This document shows, piece by piece, positions 33,126 to 43,505 of a stretch of 64,000 nucleotides of DNA. The notes below the pieces were generated by a model. It did no database searches. It saw only the letters and a program-made list of their open reading frames with translations, and was not told the DNA's origin. Position 1 is the stretch's first letter. Each line of letters begins with the position of its first letter. Made by a program: the position numbers and the translations under genes. This DNA is from Serendipita indica DSM 11827 (Eukaryota; Basidiomycota; Agaricomycetes; Sebacinales; Serendipitaceae). The DNA lies in NCBI GenBank assembly GCA_910890315.1, contig CAJVGD010000006.1, forward strand, positions 1,488,001-1,552,000, read 5' to 3'.

Positions 33126-36100
33126 TCAACATGACAGCGCTTCCAACCGCTTTAGTAGTCCACGTAAAGGCACCGGTCTGGTCGACCTACTCCCATTCTC
33201 CACGAGCCATGTCTCCATATCTCGACGAATCATGCGTAGCTCGTCCGTAATGGGCAGCGATTTCCCGAATCCGTTTGGATTGAGCAGCGCACTGAATAAC
33301 CGTTCCCACAGTGTTGTCTTCCAGTACCGCTTCAGCGTCGCTGGGAGTCGTTGGATCCCATCCTTGACTACAGGCAGCTCCATATACTTGCCGTACAGCA
33401 AACAAAAAACGACTCCGGCAAGTCCGTAGTAATCTGTCTCGTACGTCCATGGTCGACCTTCCCGCATCTCAAGGCAGTCCCGTTTGTCCATCTTCCACCC
33501 CGTCACGTACGAGGTTCCACGCGGGAATAGGCTCGTATCGATCGCCCTCCCAAAGTCGATCAGCATTACACCCTTACTCGACCAACCTCCACCGCCAGAT
33601 GGATCATATTGAGTGGACAAGCCCTCGTCCGATTTCTCCAGTCGTACCATGCAGTTATCAATCTTGAGATCTCCATGGATAAATCCGGCAGAGTGAAGTC
33701 CCTCGAGTGTTCGAAGAAGCTCGACGGTGAAGAACATTGCGAGCATTTCGTCCATGCCCGGAATCGTCGACGCAGCACCACCCAAGCCGGATCCGACTTT
33801 GAGATCTCCAGCCTTGTTTACGGCTTCGAGTAATGTTCCATGGTTGCTAAATTCCAAGACGTGGTACGACTCATCCTCGTAGACGTATAATGAGCGAGGA
33901 GAGATGATGGACCGTCGCGTACTCTCGTCTACCATGCTGTGTATTCGGTCAAGGGCGTATGATTCCCAGAGAATGGCGGGCTTGACCACCTTGATTGCCA
34001 CAACTGCGGAACTCATATTGCTGTCCTCGTTCTCGTCGCCGAGAAGTTGCAAGTCGTCGGCTAGAAAGACGGCTCCAAAACCTCCTTCCCCTAGCTTGCG
34101 GTGGACCTCGTATTCATCGCCGTCGAGGTTCAGGATGTAAGCATCCTCTCCTCTTTTCGAGCCTGAAGACTTTCTGCCCTTCGGATCGAAGAACTTTTGT
34201 AACCTCTCCAGTTGTCCACATGTCTGAGTTCGCAGGTCATGTTGGCCTGCGGGCATGGGCAATCTCTCGATGAGTTGTGCAGTCATCGACTTTGTGTAGG
34301 GATCACAGACAAGCCCCGCATCTTCTTCCACATCTGGAGGCTCCTCCCATGCCTGTGAAGCATCAGGGTCGGCCAAATTATCCGCTGCTTGGAGCTCTGC
34401 CGCCAATCGCTCCGCTTGCTCGTACGCATCTCGTTCGGCAAACGGTGTCTCCGCTACCGTCCGATCGCGAATATGCAGTGGAGTCGTCCAGTTTCCTGTG
34501 TGCTCATACGTCCTCTCCGTGATGGGCGTGAGTGCGGGTGCCCATCGGTGCGGACCAGCCTCGTACTCGGCCTCCTCTTCCTCATTGTACTCTTCCCCCA
34601 TTTCGTCATCACTTGTTTCGGGAACCTCTCTCGCATCCTCGTCGTGGAATACGGCTTCCTCGAAATCTTCTTCATCTTGGAAAGGCTGAAATGCGACCTT
34701 TGGCTTTGGTGCAGAGAATATATCTTCCTCGTCCTGGGGTCCATCATCTTCGTCACCTTGAAGCTGGGCATTCGGTCGAGGTTGGAAGACTGGTGACGAC
34801 TTTGGGACCTCGTCCATGAACGGAATGATTGCCAGAGGTTTTGCCTGGCGTACTGGAGCAGGAGTCACAGGCTCATATTCTTCATCGTTTTCATCCTCCT
34901 CGGCAAATGTGCCCACCGGTTGGAGAGCCCGTTTGAGACTTAGTGTCCGCTTTCCAGTCGAAAGGCCCTTCGATGCTAGGATTGTCAGATTTGAGACGAA
35001 AATGGAACGGCTCAGTTTACCTCCTGGCGTTCGAAATGCCATGCCTGGTGTTCGCTGGTTCTCGCTTGAGATCCTGTTCGCTGCGGGGGTCGACTCCTCG
35101 AAAAATGGCTGAAACGCTGTAAAATATAAGCTTCGTAAAGAAAAGCCCTTTATACAACTCACGCGTTCTCTGTCCTGCGTTTTCATTCTTGGATACGCTC
35201 TGTGGCATTGGCGTAGGCAGGTCGGCCTGGTTGGGATCTACCAACGACCTCTGGAAAGCATTCCCAGTCATACTCTTTGTTGGCGAGTTGTACATTCCGT
35301 AGACTGCCATAAGAGCCTCCTTGGTATTGATAGTCACTGTCGGGTCTTTGGACATTCCGGTGTATGTAGTATTACCCAATGCCATAGATTTTGTTCCCTC
35401 AAAGTCAACTTTTGTATGATGATCACCGGCTCGTGGACTGAATGGATCGTCAAAAGCCCCAGGCAACGCCATTTGCTCGGGGGAAGGATCAGGCCATTTT
35501 TTATCTGCGACACCAAAGTCACGCGCTCTTCGTTCAAGAGGATGAATCTCCGTTCCATCTGAGAGTACCAGCATGGAGACGTCGATCTGCAGCCGTTCAT
35601 TTGGCTTGATGCTGGGTAGACTCCTTGAAGACTTTGGCTTTGAGCTAGAGCTGGCGGCTACTTTGGATCCTGATGAGTTGGTTGTTTTCAGAGGTTGTTT
35701 TCCCTTTTCCTTGCCCACTGGCGCCGGTTCTGGAGCCGATGCAATGTGATTACGGAGTGGATCTTTCTTGAGGGTGTCCATGCCAGGTTTCTTGGCCGAG
35801 AGTGTGGATATTTCATCCCTTGTATGACGTGCCGGCGTTTTGGGTACATCCTCCTGCCGTCTCGCTCAGAAGCTGATCGGGAAGGAGAGACGACAAACCT
35901 CGTCTACATAAACCTCCACACGGGGAGTCCGCGGTGCATCCAAGATAGATTGCTTTAGGACCTCTCCTTGCGCAGGTACTGCTGAGCGGTAGTTTTCCTT
36001 GCGCTGAGCATCCCTTGTCTCGAGTTCTGGCCACGCATTCCCATCCCCCGAGGCAGCATCTCCGTCGGTAAAGATCTGAAAGTTATTCTGTCTCGTCGAT

Positions 36101-36906
36101 GCTTGATTGTTCGAAACCGGAGCACGACTCTCCGTGGCCGGCTTCTTGCTCTTGCGTTCACCGAGAGCCGCTCTGCCAGTGCTGCGCGATGATGCCTCCG
36201 CAGGCGCCTGAATTGTAGAGGGAAGAGGGGAGTTGATCATTCGTAGACTAAAGTCGCGTTTTCTTGCTTGGAGTCGGGCGAGTGGATGGGCCCGACGAGC
36301 GATGCCAATATCATACATGTCCATCGCCTCTTCTCGCCTATTTATTGCTTAGACATGATATAACTTGGGACAATTAACATACCTCCCGCTCTTCTCGAGC
36401 GCATTGCAATATTCCTCGTAGAACAAGGAATATGCCGTACCAATCTCATTCGTATTCAGATACGAAAATATCTTGATTGGATGATCGACACACGACGCGT
36501 ACTGGATCCACAACTTAAGGTAACGCATATCGTTTCTATATCGTGGGTCGGCAGAGAAGACTCTGGTCGCGCGCTCCAAAAGTTCCAGAAGGCCTGATTC
36601 AGCTGAGACGCCCTGTGGATAGTTGTCTACCGTCCAGTTGACATAGCGAATCCATGCCGCCAATGGGTCGTCGTCGTTGTCCATCGCCAGCTCGACATCC
36701 TCTTCCATTTGGGCTCTCTCTGCAGCGAGACGCGTCTCCTTTTGCTTTGGAGTTGCGAGCAGCGACCCCGCCAATGCAGCTGCACGCCGACCGCTGGCGA
36801 GTGGCTGGATGTTTTCCTTGTGTTGAAGAATCAAATCAGCATCCACAACCGTATCATGTTCATCCAGCTCTTGATAACTGGCGACTGGCGTCTTTGGCGC
36901 GTCCAT
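33126..36906 (-). CDS. BUB1: MadBub-type spindle checkpoint kinase BUB1
   Basis: Four or more exons encode about 1150 residues. In order: an N-terminal KEN box (QHKENIQPLASGRR, 36811-36819); a TPR domain (PLAAWIRYVNWTVDNYPQG, LLELLERATRVF, YLKLWIQYASCVDHP); a motif cassette FQIFTD (ABBA, 36064-36081), KEN (35992-36000) and VEVYVD (ABBA-like, 35902-35919); a GLEBS-like Bub3-binding site LSDGTEIHPLERRARDF; a CD1-like block TINTKEALMAVYGMYNSP; an acidic stretch; and a C-terminal kinase (LGEGGFGAVFLADD, VVAIKVVKP, HGDLKIDNCMV, LIDFGRAID). Having both Mad3/BubR1-type KEN boxes and an apparently active Bub1-type kinase marks the unduplicated MadBub state. It acts at kinetochores in the spindle assembly checkpoint. 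It is divergent from the next gene with only 93 bp between start codons. Confidence 0.95.
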
Positions 36907-36999
36907 TATCGGTGATGGTTGGGTCTCAACCTTGAACCGCTACGACGACTAGGCCTTTTTCTCCTTTGCAGGGCACTCAGGCTCTGGAAATTTTCGATA

Positions 37000-38661
37000 A
37001 TGTCTGCCGATGTCACAGTAGCGGATTTCGATCCCCTCTTCGACGACGAAACGTCGCTGTCTCCTCCTCAGCCCAAGACGTTGCCTAGCTTTATGCTCGC
37101 ACTCCCAACGTATGAGCAATCCGCTCTTACGAATGCTGATACACATCTTCGTCATGCGACGAATGAACCTGGAATTTTTGACATTTTTGATCAAAATGTG
37201 GGGACCATTGCACCATCCGGTTCCTGCGTATCTGAACGTCCCTCTTCCTTAGACTCTTTTACAGGTTTCAATGCCACACCAATAATACCAACGGCCTCGA
37301 CTTCTTCGACTAGTCAAGGCGCCAAAGCCAGCGCTCGAAAACGACAGACTGTAGGACGCTCCCCAAGGGCTGAGCGTACGACATCATCGATATTCACGCC
37401 GAGGAATCATCGAGAGGCCGTTCTTTATCGGCTTATCCAAGATCCCAACGTCGCCGTGGTGCTCCGCGCCCTCATTGACCAAATGTACAAGTCAAAAGTA
37501 CTTCCAGACCAGTTCCAGGCACATATTTCCGCACTTCTTGGCACATTTGGTCAACCGGGTACCCCCAGCCCGACCAATGTTGACCTTCCTCGTCCGACCA
37601 AACGACGGCGGATGGATCGAATTCCCGCTGGAGCTGAAGACTGGATAGTACCATATCCATTCCAACCCGACGAGGTCCCAGAGCATTTCCAGGAGATGAG
37701 GGACATTCACATTCTGGATTCGGTACTCAAGAGTTTGGAACGGAATGTCAAGAGCTGGAAAAACGCCCGCGGCGTTCTCAACGAGCCTACTCGACCTCGA
37801 GGACTACCTTCAAACAACGACCCCACACCAGCATCTCTGTCGATGACCCTCAACGAATCTACCCTTCTCAATGAGACCTGGCTCCACCAACCGGACGATG
37901 AGCTACTCCTGGCGCTGGATCGAATGCTTGGAGTCCCAGCACATCAACCAACAGAAATTCAAGTGGAGGATCCCACGATTTTTGCATCTGGGCTGTTGGA
38001 ATCGCTAGGACTTACGCTACCTTCGGTAACGGAATCTACCGCTTCTACTTCAAGGCTTACGACACCAGTCGACCCCGAATTCGGTCTAGATTCGTTTGTA
38101 TTCGATGGTATGGACTGGAGCGCCCTTGAGAATCCAGCCGGCCCAAAGGTACATATCACTCCACCCTCGCCAGTATCCGGTATTGATCTATTTAAGAATC
38201 CCAATACTCTGCCAAATGACTTGCCCATGTTCCTTGACGGTCTTGGATCGACTAGCAGAGCATCGATGGTGGCGTCGCCCTCGTCACTATCCAGCAGAAG
38301 CACCACGCCCATGATGGACTCCTCTCATCCGGTTCGGCTCGTTCCCGCATTGTCAAAACGTGGTCGTGGACGGTCGACAGCGGTTCTACGACGTCAATTC
38401 AGCCACAAAGTACCAAGTAGTTCGCCGGTTCCGTCAGTGGAGGCCGAGCCTATCTCTGCACGTGGCACACGAAAGACGAGAGCAAGTCAGGAGACCACGA
38501 AGAAACGCGATGAGACGCTTGCACGGGCACGAGAGTACCGCGAGGCGTTGGCGATGGAACTGGAGAGGGCTCGCACGGAGCGATGGGAGATGATGATGGA
38601 AGGTGTCGTGTTGCGAGAAGCGAGGGTTTTGATCGTGGACTGCGAGGAGGGCTCAGCATGA
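37000..38661 (+). CDS. Unrecognised intronless nuclear-type protein
   Basis: A single uninterrupted frame codes for 553 residues, unusual here because most neighbours are intron-rich. I do not recognise the family. Visible features: an acidic start (ADVTVADFDPLFDDETSLSP), a predicted nuclear-localisation cluster TKRRRMDR, a helical middle segment (HREAVLYRLIQDPNVAVVLR, LIDQMYKSKVLPDQFQAHIS), a second acidic/Leu-rich region (DDELLLALDRMLGV), Ser/Pro-rich regions and a basic, helical C-terminal segment (KKRDETLARAREYREALAME, then LERARTERWEMM) that resembles a degenerate bZIP. A transcription co-regulator or kinetochore-adjacent factor can be imagined, but nothing shows it. The ATG at 37000 was chosen because the frame upstream starts only with TTG. 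It shares a bidirectional promoter with BUB1. Confidence 0.75.
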   Translation: MSADVTVADFDPLFDDETSLSPPQPKTLPSFMLALPTYEQSALTNADTHLRHATNEPGIFDIFDQNVGTIAPSGSCVSERPSSLDSFTGFNATPIIPTASTSSTSQGAKASARKRQTVGRSPRAERTTSSIFTPRNHREAVLYRLIQDPNVAVVLRALIDQMYKSKVLPDQFQAHISALLGTFGQPGTPSPTNVDLPRPTKRRRMDRIPAGAEDWIVPYPFQPDEVPEHFQEMRDIHILDSVLKSLERNVKSWKNARGVLNEPTRPRGLPSNNDPTPASLSMTLNESTLLNETWLHQPDDELLLALDRMLGVPAHQPTEIQVEDPTIFASGLLESLGLTLPSVTESTASTSRLTTPVDPEFGLDSFVFDGMDWSALENPAGPKVHITPPSPVSGIDLFKNPNTLPNDLPMFLDGLGSTSRASMVASPSSLSSRSTTPMMDSSHPVRLVPALSKRGRGRSTAVLRRQFSHKVPSSSPVPSVEAEPISARGTRKTRASQETTKKRDETLARAREYREALAMELERARTERWEMMMEGVVLREARVLIVDCEEGSA

Positions 38662-38938
38662 ATCAATCCGGCGGGTCAGCAAAAAAGAGATGGCCATTGT
38701 ATTTAAACACTTTGCAGAACAGTTACCATGCGCATTTGGGACCTTTTCTTTTTATTGCGTGAAATATCAGAGACAATCTGGCCGTTCGAGGTGTAGCTTG
38801 TCGTGGCGACGGACTGAGGCTGGGTCACCCCAGCTTGCCTCCAACGTCACCAAACCACTGACGCCATACCGCGTAAATAATTTTGCAAAAACTTGTGAGT
38901 ATTCTACACGTCGTTTATAGTTGTTTTCAACGTTGACA

Positions 38939-39154
38939 ATGGCCATCGCAGTGACGCAGGAGCTTTCGCGAGCGGAACGAGTGGCACTTCATGACCTCAC
39001 CTACCGCCCCGACCAAGCGCTCGACTTCCCCGCCGTCGTTTGCAACGACAACGAACGGTTTAAGCCAGCCGGCACAAACGCAGCAGCTGCAGGCCGCCCA
39101 GCCGCCCAAGACGGTCCAAAGAGCTCCCAGACCGCCCCCGCGGTCAAACTTTGA
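38939..39154 (+). other. Upstream ORF overlapping the Atf1 start
   Basis: An ATG at 38939 opens a 71-codon frame (MAIAVTQELSRAERVALHDL...) that ends at 39154, 164 nt inside the Atf1-like coding region in another frame. It either lowers translation of the main frame or means that the main start is reached by an unseen splice. No match to a known protein. Confidence 0.45.
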
Positions 39155-40829
39155 CCTCGAGCCGAACCCGTTTGAACACTCGTTTTCATCCACGTCTGCA
39201 GTTTCCCACTCGTCGGCCACGGACACGCCAAAGCATGACACAGACGGCTCTGCCAATGCCCTGAATCATGCCACAAAGTCTGGGATGACAAATGGAAACC
39301 AAAAGGACGCGGCAGACGATGCAAAGCCGATGCTCCCGCCGCTAGCAGCACTCGAGAGCCCTGCCGATCAAGGCTTTGGCGCATGGGGACTCGCCTCGTC
39401 GTTGCGTTCTGGCCCACTTTCGCCAGCGATGCTCGCCGGCCCCGCGTCGCAGCAGACACCTTCTCTCGGCCTGGGAGCATTCGATAGCTCGTTTGTGCGC
39501 ACAGGACTCACTCCCGACGTCAGCAGGACCGGGCTTACCCCGCTGATTGGTGGCCCAGGTGGTTATCCACCCCCTTCCCCCAACACGGCTGCCCTCTTCG
39601 CGTTGGTGAACGGCGCATCTTCTGGTTCGAATGTTGCTATCACCCCTGGCACCCTTAACGCCATTACGGGAGCGCTCAATCAATCTCTTAATGCCATTCA
39701 TCAACCCACTTCCATGACCCTGGAGGCACAGAACCAGCCCCTGATGGATGCCGCGCACCAGCAATCGATGAATCAACAGAATCAGTTCGTGGCGCCCCAG
39801 CAAGAGACATATTCATCCCACGATAGTGCATCACATGCCATCTCCAACGCCGCCTCGGCCCTCTATTTGCTCTCCCAACAGCAAGGCATGCAGCGTCAAC
39901 AGAACCAGGTAAACCCATCGGCCGTTTCTGGCCAGCCCCAACGAACCAATACGAGTCAAAGCCCCACCTCTTCGGCTGCCCCTTTACCCACCCGACGCGC
40001 AACTAAACGCAAGACCACGGATACTCCGGTGGCCCCGGCACCTCGTGGCAAAAAGGCAAAGGGATCTTCCGGTGGTGTTGCAACTCGCGGCGCTAGCCGT
40101 CGAAGGTCAAGCAAGGTGGACGACCAAGACGACGACCAAGACGAAGACGATGAAGATGATGATGACGATGATGCGTATATGGAAGGGAATCAGCCTATCA
40201 GCATTGCTGCAAACGGTCGGACGAACAGCACTGCTGGCAAGGCCGCCAGCAAAAAGCCGGAGACGGAGGAGGAAAAGCGTCGAAACTTTTTGGAGCGCAA
40301 CCGTCAAGGTCAGCCTATCCCTAATTCGACAAATAGTTTTGATGCTAACTGACTCGTAGCTGCATTGAAATGCCGTCAGCGCAAAAAGGCTTGGCTTCAG
40401 GCTTTGCAGGCCAAAGTCGAATTCTTGTCGGTAGAAAACGAGCGACTGTCCAAAGCTCTCGTCGCGTCTCGTGAAGAGATTGCTCGCTTGAGCCAGGCTG
40501 TCGTTGCTCGAGGTGGAGCACCGTCGGCGCTCCTCAATACCGATTTGGGTGTCGAGGTATCACCCAATGGCGTCGAACGTGCTCGTTCGGATTCGAGTGC
40601 TAGCACGACGGCGGGCCAGGCCATTCACGTAAATGTCTCCCTTCCCGGCACCAACAATGCCGCACCTCCCAATATGGCAACCGGCCTTGGACATGCACAC
40701 TCGCATTCACAGGGTGTCTTGCAACACGGCCAAGGGCAGGTTATGGGCCACGGACGATCCCATAGTCACGGACATGTCATGCCAACTCAGAACGGCGTGA
40801 CCGTTGGCGGTCGTGGATATGGATATTGA
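38991..40829 (+). CDS. ATF1: Atf1-type bZIP transcription factor
   Basis: Two exons encode about 590 residues. The N-terminal part carries the Aft1 HRA-type block FDLEPNPFEHSFSST and the repeated TGLTP element (FVRTGLTPDVSRTGLTPLIG) typical of S. pombe Atf1 and its relatives, then Gln/Asn- and Ser-rich stretches. The bZIP domain is EEEKRRNFLERNRQAALKCR then QRKKAWLQALQAKVEFLSVE, with its frame split by an intron (about 40311-40362) placed inside the basic region, and a leucine zipper VENERLSKALVASREEIARL. The C terminus is His-rich (GHAHSHSQG, GHGRSHSHGHV). Atf1 is the nuclear target of stress-activated MAP kinases and controls stress and sporulation genes. An upstream ATG at 38939 overlaps the start. 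Confidence 0.9.
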
Positions 40830-41505
40830 TTGTTTTTTCTCTTTCCTCACTTCGGCCCCAGCTGTACACGCGCAACTTTTGGACTTCATCTTACGCCCAC
40901 CGCTCTCGCCAAAAACACTTCTTGATGCCGCGCATCCCACGCATCGTAGTCGACCATACCCTACATTATTGCATCGGTAGTCGCGCGACCCCGATGATCA
41001 CTCACGCATATAACACCAAACCCTCTCTCAACAGCTCGTATGGCCGGCCTCGTATCCCTGGGTAACCTTCCACGGACAAAATAGATTATCTTGTCCCAAG
41101 CTCTGCCGCCACCACCTCTATATACACTGCGGGGTGCTAACGGAGGTTCAATTCTTTCACTCCTTCGCCAGTCGGACAAGATCTCACCACATTGAGACTG
41201 TAACTCTGACTCGTGCATCCCATTTTCATCCTCCCATCATCCAGACCTTCGCCCCCCGCCACGCGCATGCTGCTCGTTGCATTGACTTCATAATCGCTTT
41301 CTCGCAGGTTATATTGTCCCTTCTCACCATGTTCCAGTAGTTTGACCCTTGTACCACGCCCTACACAAGAGAAATACGATTCTTGTGCAATAATGTTGTT
41401 GCTCATTGAGTTGGCTGCCTGCAGGTGATTTGCGCACGAGACACGCAGTATGCTTATCACTCCTCGTGCGAAAGCGAATAGTTTGGCTTGGCTAACGTAT
41501 TTGAA
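40830..41505. other. Intergenic, no gene seen
   Basis: About 680 bp between two plus-strand genes. A TATA-like CTCTATATACAC occurs near 41118. Only short, unconserved-looking frames occur on either strand. Confidence 0.45.
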
Positions 41506-41618
41506 ATGTTTGCTTGGAGTTTGTCGCGTTCGTTGTCTCCTCTTAAACCCCAGGACTTGAATTTGGGTATAGCTCAGATGGCTACAGGTGCGCAACAGAT
41601 AGAATAACACAGACTGAA

Positions 41619-43313
41619 ATGCTGATCACCTCTTACTTCTGTTGTTTAGCAACTCCTGGTCGTCCATCCACAACGACGCTGGCGTCGACGAGGAGCTCGA
41701 CGATCAGTTCCAGCAGACCTACACCTCTACAAGGTTCTATGGCGACACTAGGGACTAGGAGCGTCTCCTTGAGCCCCAATTCTGCTTCACGAACGTCGAC
41801 TACGATACGGACAAACGCAGTCTTATCGTTCAATCCCCCTCCCTCGTCTCAAGTCGTTGAAACAGCTCATCAAGTTGTGGGTACATTATCCAGCTACGAA
41901 GCTGATGCAACGACTACCCGAGCCAAAGGGCCGTCACGCGTGGCTATCGCTGTAGGCGTCGTGCTGGCGATTCTGGCTGTCACCAGCATATTTGTTTCTC
42001 TCTTCCTCTTCTTGAAATCTCGTCGGAGACACCGGACGTATTCTGGAGACTTGCACTCCGCGAGTCCCTTTACCCATCGGAGGGTTCATCTCGATCCAGG
42101 AAAAAAGATGGCACCTGTGAAGATACATGTCAAGCGTGTACATGACTGGAGCGACGCAGAGCATGTCCCAGTCATGCCAAAGGGGGTTGGGACAAGTGGA
42201 AGTGCAGAAAGACACCGACCCTTTCGTGTCCCCAGAAAGCTCCCGCCTAGTATCTCCAGTTCCATCCAGGTTCCATCCATGCCCGAGCTGGTCAGCGAAG
42301 AACACAGTGAAGGTGCATCGACCTTCACCCTTCCTGCTACACCAACTCTTCAGAAGCCGATTCGAGAAGTTGGCAACTCCAAGCTTAATGAATCTTCATC
42401 AAAGGGAGTTGGTATACCTGTGGAGGACTCGAATGGACAGAGTCGTGCGACGAGTCCAATTCCAATCCCAGGGGTTCACGGGCAACTCCCAAGCTCTTTC
42501 GCACTCGAAGCGGAAACGAGAAATACTCCCTTACATCAACCCATACCGTCTGTTGATCATGTTCAAGCGATCACAGCCTCTACACCGACTGGTCCAGAAC
42601 CTAAATCTACGACAAGTCCAAACTCTCCTTCAGCATGCCTTCACGGGCCATTTGCAGTCGATTCTCAGTCCGGCCTTACGACTTCTATTACTGGATCAAT
42701 GCCATATTTTGGGAGTGTGCCAGCAGCACGCTTCAGAAGAAATGCTTGTACCCACACGATGAGTGATATCGGATCATCCCAAGGTGTCAAAATCGGGTTT
42801 GTCCCAAATAACATCCCGCTGGTAAACTATCCCAGATCTCACGAGGGCGCAGTCTCCGCCAGAGGATCCATCCATAGTGTCATGAACGCGGCACATGGAG
42901 AATCCTTGTACAAGATGAGACCCCAGGCCGTGTGGCACCCGCATTTGGGTCTGAAAAAAGCGCGTAGCGCAGAGGCTATGCCTACGCACAGAACAAGGAG
43001 CAGCGGTAGCTACGAGGCGCCAGAGTCGTCACTCCCTTCACGGTCGAGAACTCCGATTCGTCGACCCCCAAGAAAGGAGGTTCCCAGGCGGTTGATCGCC
43101 GAGTTGGAAAGGGAGATCGGCGGACCGAGTCTAGGCGACATGGCCGAACAAGGGCGCTTGGTTGCCTTGTCAGGCTCTAGTGCAGAACTGAAGGATAATC
43201 TTGTGTTGGATCGACTACCGTCTTCGACTCCTATGCCCATCGTGGACACGAAACGACGAGGCCCTCGACCGCGCTCCTCATCACACGGTCAATTTACCAC
43301 GACAATGTTTTAG
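41619..43313 (+). CDS. Single-pass membrane protein with long cytoplasmic tail
   Basis: An open frame of 564 codons. A Ser/Thr-rich segment of about 100 residues (STTTLASTRSSTISSSRPTP) is followed by one transmembrane helix (VAIAVGVVLAILAVTSIFVS) with a basic stop-transfer (KSRRRHRT) and a tail of about 400 residues, rich in Ser, Pro and basic residues (PSRSRTPIRRPPRKEVPRRL) and with RSAEAMP- and RARSSSHGQF-like basic Ser patches. No domain was recognised. The ectodomain layout is that of Mid2-like sensors. The start is uncertain: a spliced version with an upstream exon from ATG 41506 or 41578 (ATGGCTACAG, then intron GTGCGC...TTTAG to CAACTCC at about 41650) avoids the CFCC-like first residues and is equally good. 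The gene precedes the histidine kinase by 192 bp in the same direction. Confidence 0.7.
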   Translation: MLITSYFCCLATPGRPSTTTLASTRSSTISSSRPTPLQGSMATLGTRSVSLSPNSASRTSTTIRTNAVLSFNPPPSSQVVETAHQVVGTLSSYEADATTTRAKGPSRVAIAVGVVLAILAVTSIFVSLFLFLKSRRRHRTYSGDLHSASPFTHRRVHLDPGKKMAPVKIHVKRVHDWSDAEHVPVMPKGVGTSGSAERHRPFRVPRKLPPSISSSIQVPSMPELVSEEHSEGASTFTLPATPTLQKPIREVGNSKLNESSSKGVGIPVEDSNGQSRATSPIPIPGVHGQLPSSFALEAETRNTPLHQPIPSVDHVQAITASTPTGPEPKSTTSPNSPSACLHGPFAVDSQSGLTTSITGSMPYFGSVPAARFRRNACTHTMSDIGSSQGVKIGFVPNNIPLVNYPRSHEGAVSARGSIHSVMNAAHGESLYKMRPQAVWHPHLGLKKARSAEAMPTHRTRSSGSYEAPESSLPSRSRTPIRRPPRKEVPRRLIAELEREIGGPSLGDMAEQGRLVALSGSSAELKDNLVLDRLPSSTPMPIVDTKRRGPRPRSSSHGQFTTTMF

Positions 43314-43505
43314 GTGATGCACCGTTCTCTTGAAGCCCTCTGGAACCCGCTGGACGGGAGAGCTGGGTATGGTCTTCTTGGCAGGCTCATAATCATAATG
43401 TCTAAGCGTCAATATACCCTGAGTCTTTATATCGGAGTTTGAGACTGCCCTTGGTGCCGAAGTAAGCTGCCGCGGCAGAAGGGCCATCTTGATCGTCGCC
43501 ACGAT

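Noticed and set aside
41564-41650. tRNA-like 5' half (GGGTATAGCTCAGATGG)
   Set aside because: No matching T arm (GGTTCRA) or acceptor pairing follows within tRNA length; the similarity is limited to the D-arm consensus.
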